From Bacillus solitudinis (GTDB lineage Bacteria > Bacillota > Bacilli > Bacillales > Bacillaceae_D), in NCBI RefSeq assembly GCF_002797395.1, contig NZ_KZ454943.1, positions 138,724 to 202,723 on the forward strand: a stretch of 64,000 nucleotides of DNA. Direction: 5' to 3'. The notes under the pieces were generated by a model that did not search any database, had not been told where the DNA came from, and saw nothing but the letters and a program-made list of their open reading frames with translations. How positions within the stretch are numbered: the first letter of the stretch is position 1; every line of letters begins with the position of its first letter. Below, piece by piece: positions 56,275-64,000 of this stretch. Made by a program: the position numbers and the translations under genes.

Positions 56275-56458
56275 AAAACCTCCCCTTTATTTCAGGCCAA
56301 TTTTAACGCTACTATAGTAATTCTATGGCATATCTTTAGTCTTATGAGAACTTTACTAACCATAATATTCCAATGTCTGTGGTGTACAATCAGGAACATT
56401 ACTCAAGCCTGTTCCCAAAATAATTTCAATTTAAAAAGCATAGTTAAACGTTTATCAA

Positions 56459-56908
56459 CTACCTTACAAAAGTAATAAAGTCTATGTTAATGGGGTCAAT
56501 ACCATCTGCACGGAGTCGTGACATAATTTGTCCTCGGTGGTACTGTCCATGAAGAACGAGATGAGTTAATATATCTCTTAGTGAACTCCGAAACTCCTTA
56601 CCTTCACTGTTTCTGTACGTTATCAAATTATCTAGATCGGAATCTATTATAGAAGACAAAAATATTGTGAAGCTTTGTTCATTTTGTTTGACAAGTGCTT
56701 CACAAGCTGTAATTTCAATCTCTCCCCAAATTGGTAGGTGGGAACTGTCTATTCCTTGTAACCTGCTTAACCATACTTGTTCTGAATAAAGGATATGGGA
56801 AAATAAACGTCTAGCCTGTTGGTTGTCACATTCAAGCGTTTGCAAGATTTCAAGCATGCGCTGATTAGCCCAATTTAGATGTTTGTACATCCTTATGATA
56901 GTTTTCAA
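56459..56908 (-). CDS. DinB-family protein (149 aa)
   Basis: Four-helix bundle with the usual metal-binding histidines: LFSHILYSEQVWLSRLQG in helix 2 and HLVLHGQYHRGQIMSRLR in helix 4. DinB/YfiT-like proteins include thiol-dependent transferases; the substrate is unknown. TTG start 8 bases after AAGGAGG. Confidence 0.8.
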   Translation of the reverse strand: MKTIIRMYKHLNWANQRMLEILQTLECDNQQARRLFSHILYSEQVWLSRLQGIDSSHLPIWGEIEITACEALVKQNEQSFTIFLSSIIDSDLDNLITYRNSEGKEFRSSLRDILTHLVLHGQYHRGQIMSRLRADGIDPINIDFITFVR

Positions 56909-56945
56909 TGATAGTGCCTCCTTCTTATACCTAATTAACCCGTCC

Positions 56946-57204
56946 TTATTGTTTAGATTCGTTTTTGTCAGAGATAAACTTGAAAATATCTATCTTTTCC
57001 TCATTGTCACCTAAAATCGTTTCAACAAAACTCCATCCTTTATTTCGATAGTAATCTGAAGTATTTTCCGTCCTTAAATACAATTCTTTAAAACCCAATC
57101 TCTTTACAACTTTTAATATTTCAGTTACTAATCTCTTTCCTACACCTACTTTCTTTTAAAAACTGATTAAGTAAGTGAAGACCTTCCTCATAAGGCATAA
57201 ACAT
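56946..57204 (-). pseudogene. GNAT acetyltransferase remnant with internal deletion
   Basis: A start with GGAG upstream reads MPYEEGLHLLNQFLK. After a frame change comes GVGKRLVTEILKVVKRLGF, then KELYLRTENTSDYYRNKGW and SFVETI, the acetyl-CoA loop and tail of a GNAT protein. The middle of the domain is lost. Confidence 0.65.
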
Positions 57205-57490
57205 ATCTCCATTATTTAAGGTTATCTAAATGGTCTATGCCCCAAAACAAAAATTGTTGGTTTTCTATTAATAGTAGTGTCCTCCTCTAGAATATATTTT
57301 ACCATAAAATAACATACCCTTTTTGAAGTAACCTTCCTTTACTTCAATAAAAGAAGCAATTCCAGCTTCTTAGAGGATTGGAATTGTTTTATTCTAAAAT
57401 CCCCAACATTGCCTAGGTGAAGTAATTGCATAAATTACTAATCCTTAACAGATAATACCTTCGATTATATAATTTGGGAGGTATTAAAAA
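57205..57490. other. Promoter region of the sortase operon
   Basis: AT-rich, with an imperfect hairpin (AATTCCA / TGGAATT, about 57359-57391) followed by TTTTATT, probably a terminator. The sortase operon begins after GGGAGG at 57477. Confidence 0.4.
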
Positions 57491-58453
57491 ATGAGAAATA
57501 CTTTAATGGTTTTGTTATGTACCTCATGTTTGTTTGCCACAATGACTTTTAATGCGCTTGCGGCACCTCCGCAAGAAGAAGTCGATCAACTGCTTTCGGA
57601 AATGAACTGGACAATGGAAGAATTACATGAGTATTTAGCTTATTATGAGCTAACATTAGATGAGTTTGAAACAACCGAGGAACTAAAATGGATGTTAGGA
57701 ACGCCAATTACTGAAGAAAATCTAGCTGAGTTGCTTCAAACGCATGGCCTAACTTATGAAGAATTAGAAGCATTGTTAGCAGAATTCGGAGAAGGTATTG
57801 AGGAGTATCACTTTATTGAGGATTTAGATATGTCTCTAGATTTTTATTTAAACCATGAGGGAGACATGGAAGAAATTGAAGACCTCCTTGCGAATATTGG
57901 GTTAACAGATGAAGAGATTGAACATCTATTCACTCACCTTCTGTCAATAGATGAAACGGAATTGGAATCTGAAATGAATCAAATATTAACTCGTTTAGAA
58001 CCGTTTATGACCGTTGAAGATCCTAATCAACTACCTGATGAACAACAACAGGAACTATTTAGTATCTGGGAAGATATGCTGGCTGCTTATCACCTGAAGG
58101 CTAATTTTTACCTTGTTAATGGAACAAAGACTCAGATTAACTATGGTGACTTAACAAATCTTGAAGCCCTTAACGGAAGCGACGTTCTAATTGAACTTCA
58201 TGACCTTCAAGGTAATTTCATTTTAGACATGCAGCTTTCAAACGAAATGCTGACGTCTGATTTCCTATTTAGTGCTGGAAGCGAACTGATAAATGTAGGA
58301 GATTTGGCTGGAGAGCTTACTAATGAATTGCACGAGATGAAGTTACCAGATACCGCAACTCCTTATGGGTTTAATATGTTGTTAGGGAGTTTCCTTATTT
58401 TTGTAGGGTTTATATTCTATCTCTTCTCTAGAAAAACAGCTAAGGTTAATTAA
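57491..58453 (+). CDS. Processed acidic surface protein with LPDTA sorting signal (320 aa)
   Basis: Signal peptide ending ALAA (about residue 24). The mature protein is strongly acidic (long runs of Glu, Asp, Leu in helix-like repeats such as EENLAELLQTHGLTYEELEA). At the C-terminus come LPDTA (285-289), a hydrophobic helix and RKTAKVN, a complete cell-wall sorting signal of the LPXTA type. This fits the processed acidic surface proteins anchored by class D sortases. The sortase gene starts 3 bases downstream, so it is the likely dedicated substrate. Confidence 0.9.
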   Translation: MRNTLMVLLCTSCLFATMTFNALAAPPQEEVDQLLSEMNWTMEELHEYLAYYELTLDEFETTEELKWMLGTPITEENLAELLQTHGLTYEELEALLAEFGEGIEEYHFIEDLDMSLDFYLNHEGDMEEIEDLLANIGLTDEEIEHLFTHLLSIDETELESEMNQILTRLEPFMTVEDPNQLPDEQQQELFSIWEDMLAAYHLKANFYLVNGTKTQINYGDLTNLEALNGSDVLIELHDLQGNFILDMQLSNEMLTSDFLFSAGSELINVGDLAGELTNELHEMKLPDTATPYGFNMLLGSFLIFVGFIFYLFSRKTAKVN

Positions 58454-58456
58454 CTT

Positions 58457-59071
58457 ATGTGGAAAAAGAGCGTTTCCCTTGGGTTAATCATCCTTGGTGT
58501 TACCGTTGTTTTCGTTAATATTTATGGATTCAATAAAGGGATTTCTGCGGAAAGTAAAGCTATAATTGAAGTGAACGACTTCCAACAGCAAAAAGAGGAT
58601 CCTTCAATTGTAGGAGTCTCTAAAGGATCACTTTCCGCGGAAGAGACGTTGTACGAAAACCTTCCCGCAAATGGGGAATTAATAGGAGAATTAACGATAC
58701 CTAAGCTGAATCGCTCTCTCCCCATTTTTGAGGGTACCACGGAAGACGTTTTAAAAAAAGGTGTAGGCCATTATGCCGGGAGCGTTTTGCCAGGTGAAAA
58801 CAATAATTCCATCTTATCTGGGCATAGAGATACAGTTTTTCGGGATCTACGGGAAGTGGGGGTGAACGATACACTTATCGTTTCTACTGATGCTGGGGAA
58901 TTTTTATACAAAGTAAGGAAAGTAAGAATTGTTGATAAAGATGACCGGACGGTGATTGTTCCCAAACCCCAAAGCACATTAACAGTCACAACCTGTTATC
59001 CATTCGGTTTCATTGGACCAGCCCCACAAAGATATGTTCTCGTTTCGGATTTGATATCACAAATAGAGTAA
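58457..59071 (+). CDS. Class D sortase (204 aa)
   Basis: Cysteine transpeptidase that anchors proteins to the cell wall. N-terminal signal anchor (about 6-24), then the sortase barrel: GELTIPKLNRSLPIFEG, SILSGHRDTVFRD with His123, LTVTTCYPFGF with Cys180 and PQRYVLV with Arg192. The catalytic triad is intact. It follows the LPDTA protein by 3 bases and the two form one operon. Confidence 0.93.
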   Translation: MWKKSVSLGLIILGVTVVFVNIYGFNKGISAESKAIIEVNDFQQQKEDPSIVGVSKGSLSAEETLYENLPANGELIGELTIPKLNRSLPIFEGTTEDVLKKGVGHYAGSVLPGENNNSILSGHRDTVFRDLREVGVNDTLIVSTDAGEFLYKVRKVRIVDKDDRTVIVPKPQSTLTVTTCYPFGFIGPAPQRYVLVSDLISQIE

Positions 59072-59076
59072 AGGGA

Positions 59077-59108
59077 TGTCATAAGGTCTTTTTTTGACCT
59101 TATGGCAT
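59077..59108 (+). terminator. Hairpin after the sortase gene
   Basis: TGTCATAAGGTC pairs with GACCTTATGGCA around a T-rich loop. The tail is C-rich rather than T-rich, so termination may be partial. Confidence 0.55.
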
Positions 59109-59231
59109 ACACCCCTTAAGCAATATTGCGAACGCATATTACATTGGCGTCTACCCATTCCCTTTTACTTGTGATATTTTTCATGCTTTCAGAATAATAA
59201 ATGATATTGGGCAGTCCTCACTAGGGGAATA

Positions 59232-59879
59232 TTAATCTGTAACCTTTAATCCTAACAATTTAGAAAATCCAATTGCTTGATCAGGAGAAACTATACAACC
59301 GTTTAAACTTTCCAAAGATACATTAAGTTGTTCGAAGGTAGATGTACTAATATCGATACCTTTGAGACTTGTTTCTATAAAATCAATATCAGTAATATCA
59401 CACCGATAAAAATTCACCTTGGTAAATTTACAATCGTAAAAGTTAGCACTTCGTAAAGACGAATTATCAAAATTTACTTGTTTTAAGCGTCCTTCCGTAA
59501 AGTTACTTAAATTCGTATCACAATTCTCAAAAGAAACATTTCCAAGACTGGCATTTGAAAAATCTAAGCCCATAAGTTTGCAGTCCTTAAAAACGACTCT
59601 ATGCACAAGACCTTCACACAATCGAGCGTTTGATAGATTGCAATTTTCAAAAATTACATCGGTCATATCAATGGAAAGAAAAGATGCATTGATAAATGTT
59701 ACATTTTTAAAGATGACTTTGGAAAAGATTGCTTTATCTATTGTCTCGTTATCAATTTGTGAGCCAATTACGATACAGTTCATTAAGTGAGGATCTTCTT
59801 CATAATAAATTTCTTCAAAATTTCCTTTCTCTAAATCTGATGTGATTTTTGGAAGGTCAATCTTTAATTTTTTTGTCAT
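59232..59879 (-). CDS. Pentapeptide-repeat protein (215 aa)
   Basis: Tandem A(N/D)LXX-like repeats with Phe or Leu centres run through most of the protein (VIFENCNLSNARLCEG, VVFKDCKLMGLDFSNASLG, SSLRSANFYDCKFTKVNF), predicting a right-handed quadrilateral beta-helix. Some relatives protect DNA gyrase from quinolones, but this one has no specific sign of that role. Start after GAGGTGTCTG. Confidence 0.85.
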   Translation of the reverse strand: MTKKLKIDLPKITSDLEKGNFEEIYYEEDPHLMNCIVIGSQIDNETIDKAIFSKVIFKNVTFINASFLSIDMTDVIFENCNLSNARLCEGLVHRVVFKDCKLMGLDFSNASLGNVSFENCDTNLSNFTEGRLKQVNFDNSSLRSANFYDCKFTKVNFYRCDITDIDFIETSLKGIDISTSTFEQLNVSLESLNGCIVSPDQAIGFSKLLGLKVTD

Positions 59880-60280
59880 CAGACACCTCTATTTTTAGTT
59901 GTTGTTCTTCATCCCTTTATTTTTAAAACTTTGATTATTATAGCTATATCAACATTTCCTCGTAAGTGAACATTCTATGAACATTCAATTGACTATGCAG
60001 GTCATTCGTAAATTCTTTGTAGTAAGTACCCTTTCGATAAATAAGCTAATAATTCCTTTTATAAGAACATTTTATTAGAGGGGTTTCAAAGGGACTCCAT
60101 TTTTTACCTATGTAGGATATAAGAGGATTGAAACCATCATTTCAACAACAAAAATTAAATAACAGAACCAATGTTGGTCCTGTTATAAACTTTATGCTAC
60201 TTCCCATCTTGCACAAACTATAATTCTTAGGTTGGATGCATCTCTTTTAGGATGCTGAAAAACCACCTATCTTACGTAAA
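59880..60280. other. Gene-free stretch with one hairpin
   Basis: AACAGAACCAA (60161-60171) pairs with TTGGTCCTGTT (60174-60184) with one mismatch. It may terminate the neighbouring dead gene. No coding frame recognised in the rest. Confidence 0.4.
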
Positions 60281-61092
60281 TTAATTCTCGGTTTTGGAGA
60301 GTTCACTAACAATATGGCTCAGAGCTTCGTAGATTGAGGTTGTTGGACGACCTAGCAGTTTTTCGAAATCGTCGCTTTCAATCTCGAGTGAACCTTCCCG
60401 AATGCCTTGCTGAATACCCTCGAGAATCGGAATGACAAAATCTGGTATACCAGCACCTTTCATGATGTCAGTATAAGTCGCATCATCAACTTGTTTCACA
60501 GGTATTTCTTTACCCAATACAGTCCCAAGAGCAGCTGCTAGTTCCTTTTGAGTCGTCAACTGACCAGAAAGCTCATAGACCGTATTTTCGTGTCCGTTCC
60601 CTACCAGTACCGTTGCTGCCGCTTCCGCATAGTCTTGTTGCAATGCCCAACCTACTTTGCCAGTTCCAGCAGATGTCACCCAAGGGGCTCCGGCTAAAAC
60701 CGCTTGAATGCTCGCAATTTCGTTCTCCAAGTACCAGTTTTTAAGATCGCTTCTTCCGTAGCACGGTGTGGTGGGGCAAGGAACATCGTGCTTTCAGTTG
60801 CGTTCCCTATACTAGTATAAGCAATGAATTTTACTTGAGCACGCTCAGCCGCAGCTACAGCATCCTTGTGCTGTCGGATTCTTGTTTCGTTGTCCCCATC
60901 CGCAGAAATAATTAATAAACGATTAATATTTGCAAAAGCCGAATCTAATGTTTCTGGGCGATCAAAATCTCCCTGACGAACTTCTACTCCACGATCCTGT
61001 AACCCTTGCGCTTTCTCTGGATTACGAACACTAACGGCAAGTTGATTCGCTGGTACAGTCTTCAATAGCATCTCTACAACTTTCGCTCCCAT
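60281..61092 (-). pseudogene. NmrA-like NAD(P)-binding oxidoreductase, truncated and frameshifted
   Basis: The first piece (61092-60694) reads GAKVVEMLLKTVPANQLAVS, GVEVRQGDFDRPETLDSAF and FIAYTSIGNATESTMFLAPP. The second (60730-60281) reads WALQQDYAEAAATVLVGNG, NTVYELSGQLTTQKELAAAL and IQQGIREGSLEIESDD. This is a QorB/NmrA-type protein. The N-terminal GxxGxxG dinucleotide motif is cut away at 61092, and a small deletion near 60720 removed several codons and shifted the frame. Confidence 0.75.
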
Positions 61093-61101
61093 ATACGGGA
61101 A

Positions 61102-61710
61102 TTGGATTCTAAGCTTACGTTACAGTTTACGCTTGGCGAAATACTTATCAATCAATTAGAGTTGTCTGAGACCATTTACCTGTCGAATAAAGACCAGCTT
61201 TCACATGAACGATTAGGTGAAATAATGGTATTTATTCAATACTTACAACCTAAAGCATTAATAAGTGGGATAAACGAGATGAATTGGATAAACGAAAATA
61301 AGAAGTCTGCTTTTAGTATGAAAGCAGACTCATCCCTCTATGATGATCAACTCAAACTTTTCACCTCGAGAAGTAACATGAAAGTCATCGGACATTATGG
61401 TATTGAAACCTATGTATATCAGAGCTTTTTGCCAGTTGTTTTTAGTCGTTTAGAAAATTTTTTAACTGAACTTCCCAGTGAGGTTTTTCGCATGAAAGGA
61501 AGATGCTACATCCCCTTTTCTCAAGAACTTTATTCCCTTTCTCAAGTGGGGTCCTCCATACAAGTTGACGCTACTAATATGTGCTCTGCAAAATCAATTA
61601 ATGTATTAACTGAGCTTCTGTTCATCGGTTCTAAAATGAAGCTAGAAGAGATTGAAATGATGCTCAATGACTGTTTAGAAATTAAATATGAAAATGGAAT
61701 TGCTTATTAA
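61102..61710 (+). pseudogene. CobW/YciC-type GTPase, C-terminal part only
   Basis: The reading frame opens at a TTG without a ribosome binding site. LTLQFTLGEILINQLELSE and the NK in YLSNKDQL correspond to the middle of a CobW-family G domain; ETYVYQSFLPVVFSRLENFL and LPSEVFRMKGR belong to the CobW C-terminal domain. The Walker A half is missing. The break at about 61095 coincides with the truncated end of the NmrA-like pseudogene, so one rearrangement probably cut both genes. Confidence 0.65.
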
Positions 61711-61811
61711 AGCTTGGTGAAATGGTTATTTTTTCCTTTTACACCAAGGTTTATGAACATAGCGGGCGTTTAGCGGCGGTCCATACGATGCCTTTGAACA
61801 TACACTATGGG

Positions 61812-62600
61812 TTAGGGATATACATATGGATCCATAGGCGATTGAATTTCTTTCCAACTGCTAATTTTAATAGTAGGAAGCAGAATGTTATCAGTCTTTT
61901 TAATACTCAATTCTCCCTTTACACGAACCCATGTATTCTCTTTAATCCCCAAAGTGTCTCCTTTCTCAATAACAAGTCCCACAGCATGAGCATCTGCAAC
62001 ACAATGAGTGACAAGAAATCTCGTAATAACAGTCAGTTTATTAGAAAGAGAATCATCATTTAGAATGAATCCTTCTACTACAACCTGCTTTCCTAGAAAA
62101 TTTTCAGGGTGGGTAGTAACTGCCCCAATAAATCTAGCAAAATTCTCATTATCGAATTCGAGTACAGGTTGCTTTAACATTTCTTGTACTGTTTTATTTA
62201 TTTGATGATTAAGGACTTCATCATGATCTTCTAAGTGACCATGATCAAGAGTTGAATAACTAATTCCTCGCTTAAGCGCTTCTTCTGCGCCGAAATCTTT
62301 ATATGGAAGAAGAAAACCTGTCAGAAGGGGCAGACTAATTAAACCATAAGCTAATATAATTTTTACCATCCCCCCTTCTTCTTCATCTTCATGACTACAT
62401 CCCCAAGGACCACACTCACTATGATCATACGCAGAAGATGCAAAAATACGAGGTACTTGGATAAAAAATAATAATAGAAAGATAACAGAAGCTATTTGAC
62501 TGAAAAAAAGATACTTAGGGTTTATAAACCGTGTAATCTCCCCCGTTTCATGCAAAATGAAAATAAATACAGCAAACAGTAGCAAAACGAGTGCCTTCAC
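61812..62600 (-). CDS. YcgQ-like (TIGR03943-type) membrane protein (262 aa)
   Basis: Three N-terminal helices, an acidic and Cys/His-containing loop (YDHSECGPWGCSHEDEEEGG, possible metal site), then an outer domain with ENFLGKQVVVEGFILND and AVGLVIEKGDTLGIKENTW. It is the usual partner of the YcgR-type permease directly upstream. The GTG at 62600 lacks a nearby site; a GGAGG lies 8 bases before an in-frame ATT at 62627, so the real start may be a rare codon. Confidence 0.75.
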   Translation of the reverse strand: MKALVLLLFAVFIFILHETGEITRFINPKYLFFSQIASVIFLLLFFIQVPRIFASSAYDHSECGPWGCSHEDEEEGGMVKIILAYGLISLPLLTGFLLPYKDFGAEEALKRGISYSTLDHGHLEDHDEVLNHQINKTVQEMLKQPVLEFDNENFARFIGAVTTHPENFLGKQVVVEGFILNDDSLSNKLTVITRFLVTHCVADAHAVGLVIEKGDTLGIKENTWVRVKGELSIKKTDNILLPTIKISSWKEIQSPMDPYVYP

Positions 62601-62642
62601 GATCTGTCGTACTTGTATATATATAATCTCTTCTCCCTCCTT

Positions 62643-63698
62643 TTATATCCATGGGTGAACGAAAAGCAAAATTTCAAGTACAGTACCTGTGATGATTATC
62701 ATAAGAACAATCACGAAGCGAATATTAAATACAGCCATCATCATAAACGTATTCTTTAAATCTAGCATAGGACCATAAATTAAGAATCCGAGTAGCGAGG
62801 TTTGCGGAAAAAGGTGACGGAATGAAGCTGCAATAAATGCATCAGCCTCTGAACACAATGATAGGAAATAGGCAAGCCCCATCATAACAAGTGTAGAAGC
62901 AAGGATTCCCTCTCCTAAACCAAGAATCGACTTGGTCGAAATAAAGGTTTGAACAAATGCTGCTAAAATCGCACCCATAATTAAAAACTTACCCATATCA
63001 AAAAACTCATCAATTGCATGTTCAAACATGGCTTTTAAACGTTTTGCAATTGGTTGCTTATGAACAGGTAAACTTTCACTTAAGATCCCTCTACTTCTTT
63101 TTAATTGATTGTTCTTAAAAAGAATACATATGAAACTTGTAATGATGATAGCTATTGCTAGTCCTAAACCCATTCTTAACATAGCCATTCTAAGATTTTC
63201 ACCAAAAGCCATGTAAGTTGAGAAAACAACAATTGGATTAATTAGTGGACCTGTAAGAAGAAAACCTACTCCAGCAAAAAGAGGAACTCCTTTGGCGATT
63301 AAACGACGAACGATTGGGACAATCCCACATTCACAAGCTGGGAATAAAGCTCCTATTAAGCAACTTGTCAGAATAGCTAAAAATTTATTCTTAGGAATTA
63401 GCTTCTTTAGATGTTGTTCTGTGACAAATACTTGAATGATACCAGCGATAGAAACACCTATTAAGACAAAAGGAATAGCTTCAATTAAAATACTAAGAAA
63501 TATCATATTAAAGGTTAACAATAATTCTGGGAATATTAGACCGTGTATTATAAAGCGATCGTTTAATAAAATGACTAGGACTGCCATTCCAAGAAGAAGA
63601 AAGCCCACAATTTCTGTGAAATTTTTGTTGATACGCATAAATTTTAACAATCCTCCACCTTTTGTTTTTTTATTTATATGCGGACAAGAAATCTTCAT
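62643..63698 (-). CDS. YcgR-like permease (351 aa)
   Basis: COG0701/ArsP-like membrane protein with about eight helices. PACECGIVPIVRRL and GFLLTGPLINPIVVFSTYMA are the two conserved helix motifs, and LSLCSEADAFIAASFRHLFP is in the second half. It forms a pair with the YcgQ-like protein. The start is uncertain: ATG 63698 has no site, and ATG 63638 lies 13 bases after GGAGG. The Zur-like box lies directly upstream. Metal-related transport is likely. Confidence 0.8.
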   Translation of the reverse strand: MKISCPHINKKTKGGGLLKFMRINKNFTEIVGFLLLGMAVLVILLNDRFIIHGLIFPELLLTFNMIFLSILIEAIPFVLIGVSIAGIIQVFVTEQHLKKLIPKNKFLAILTSCLIGALFPACECGIVPIVRRLIAKGVPLFAGVGFLLTGPLINPIVVFSTYMAFGENLRMAMLRMGLGLAIAIIITSFICILFKNNQLKRSRGILSESLPVHKQPIAKRLKAMFEHAIDEFFDMGKFLIMGAILAAFVQTFISTKSILGLGEGILASTLVMMGLAYFLSLCSEADAFIAASFRHLFPQTSLLGFLIYGPMLDLKNTFMMMAVFNIRFVIVLMIIITGTVLEILLFVHPWI

Positions 63699-63704
63699 GA
63701 ATAT

Positions 63705-63725
63705 AAATAATAATTATTACGATTT
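63705..63725 (-). promoter_or_regulatory. Zur-like operator
   Basis: A 21-bp palindrome with half-sites AAATCGTAAT (minus strand) and AAATAATAAT (plus strand), identical at 8 of 10 positions about a central T. It closely follows the Bacillus Zur box (AAATCGTAATNATTACGATTT in consensus halves). It sits between the CobW gene and the YcgR-like permease gene. Confidence 0.65.
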
Positions 63726-63734
63726 ATTTTTTTA

Positions 63735-63772
63735 CAAAAAAACAAAGCAGCCGTTTCAAAAGCTCCTTTGTT
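63735..63772 (-). terminator. Terminator of the CobW-type gene
   Basis: On the minus strand AACAAAG (63766-63772) pairs with CTTTGTT (63741-63747), with an inner AGC/GCT, and a run of T follows. It lies 10 bases after the gene end. Confidence 0.65.
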
Positions 63773-63781
63773 CTCTATTCT

Positions 63782-64000
63782 TTATAATAGACTTGTTTTC
63801 TGAACGATGCGTTCCCACCCCTTTCTAATTTCATCCTCATTTAAATCCATCCCGATTAGGACTAAGTAATGGTCACCGTTGTAGGTCGTACGTTCCCAAC
63901 TTACTCGGTTCATAACATATTGCATTAGATATGTACCTTCTTCTAGATATAAATAACCTTTTGCTCGCAAAAGATTGGTATTCCATTTTTTTAAAAACGT
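63782..64000 (-). CDS. CobW-family GTPase/metallochaperone, C-terminal end (partial)
   Basis: The frame is open to the right edge of the window, so the gene continues outside. The visible part reads KKWNTNLLRAKGYLYLEEG, then MQYVMNRVSWERTTYNGDHY and GMDLNEDEIRKGWERI, the CobW C-terminal domain that follows the GTPase domain in zinc metallochaperones such as YciC. Together with the Zur-like box it suggests a zinc-starvation role. Confidence 0.8.
   Translation of the reverse strand, partial: TFLKKWNTNLLRAKGYLYLEEGTYLMQYVMNRVSWERTTYNGDHYLVLIGMDLNEDEIRKGWERIVQKTSLL

Noticed and set aside
1-64000. CRISPR array, rRNA, tRNA, prophage, replication origin
   Set aside because: I saw no regular spaced repeats, no cloverleaf with CCA end, no rRNA signature, no phage structural genes and no DnaA-box cluster.

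Overview
This looks like a chromosomal window from a spore-former-type Bacillaceae bacterium. The DNA is AT-rich, ribosome binding sites are strong GGAGG types, and many families are typical of bacilli: YesM/YesN two-component pair, BlaI/BlaR1 pair, YtxH with a sigma-B-like promoter, T-box leader, SLH protein, class D sortase with its acidic substrate. I saw no rRNA or tRNA genes and no CRISPR array.

Layout. 1-1.56 kb: an IS110-family element with a frameshifted transposase and a structured left end that looks like a bridge RNA. 1.9-14.4 kb: a minus-strand glycan locus with sensor kinase, AraC-type response regulator, sugar-binding lipoprotein, two ABC permeases, a GH78 remnant, a GH78-like enzyme and a secreted GH3 enzyme. 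The promoters of the binding-protein gene and the GH3 gene share the same architecture. 15.3-20.6 kb: a YndJ-like membrane protein, tRNA-dihydrouridine synthase followed by a beta-glucuronidase remnant, a YtxH stress protein, a collapsed group II intron and an azoreductase. 21.2-29.1 kb: an ABC-2 exporter, a ZIP-like protein, an orphan T-box in front of a dead methyltransferase, a MATE pump and a BlaI/BlaR1-like pair with two operator palindromes.

29.2-41.3 kb: a carbon-use cluster. The inositol genes iolG-iolE-iolB-iolC-iolD-iolA are enclosed by amino-sugar genes (a ROK kinase and nagB on one side, nagA on the other). A LacI-type regulator lies between, with five copies of one operator-like palindrome. 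41.4-49.9 kb: small membrane and hydrolase genes, a DJ-1/PfpI gene behind a riboswitch-like leader, a secreted rhamnogalacturonan acetylesterase, a membrane-anchored carbohydrate-active protein and an Old Yellow Enzyme. 50-61.7 kb: accessory genes mixed with many broken ones (Nudix, GNAT, VOC, MocR-type, NmrA-like, CobW), plus an intact sortase/substrate pair. 61.8-64 kb: a probable zinc-stress group (CobW C-terminus, YcgR-like permease, YcgQ-like partner) with a Zur-like palindrome.

How the genes fit together. The left locus and the acetylesterase suggest uptake and trimming of rhamnose-containing plant pectin oligosaccharides. The middle cluster turns inositol into central metabolites and processes N-acetylglucosamine-6-phosphate. 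The right side is in decay, with at least eight truncated or frameshifted genes in about 12 kb. All family assignments come from reading motifs by eye; no database search was run.
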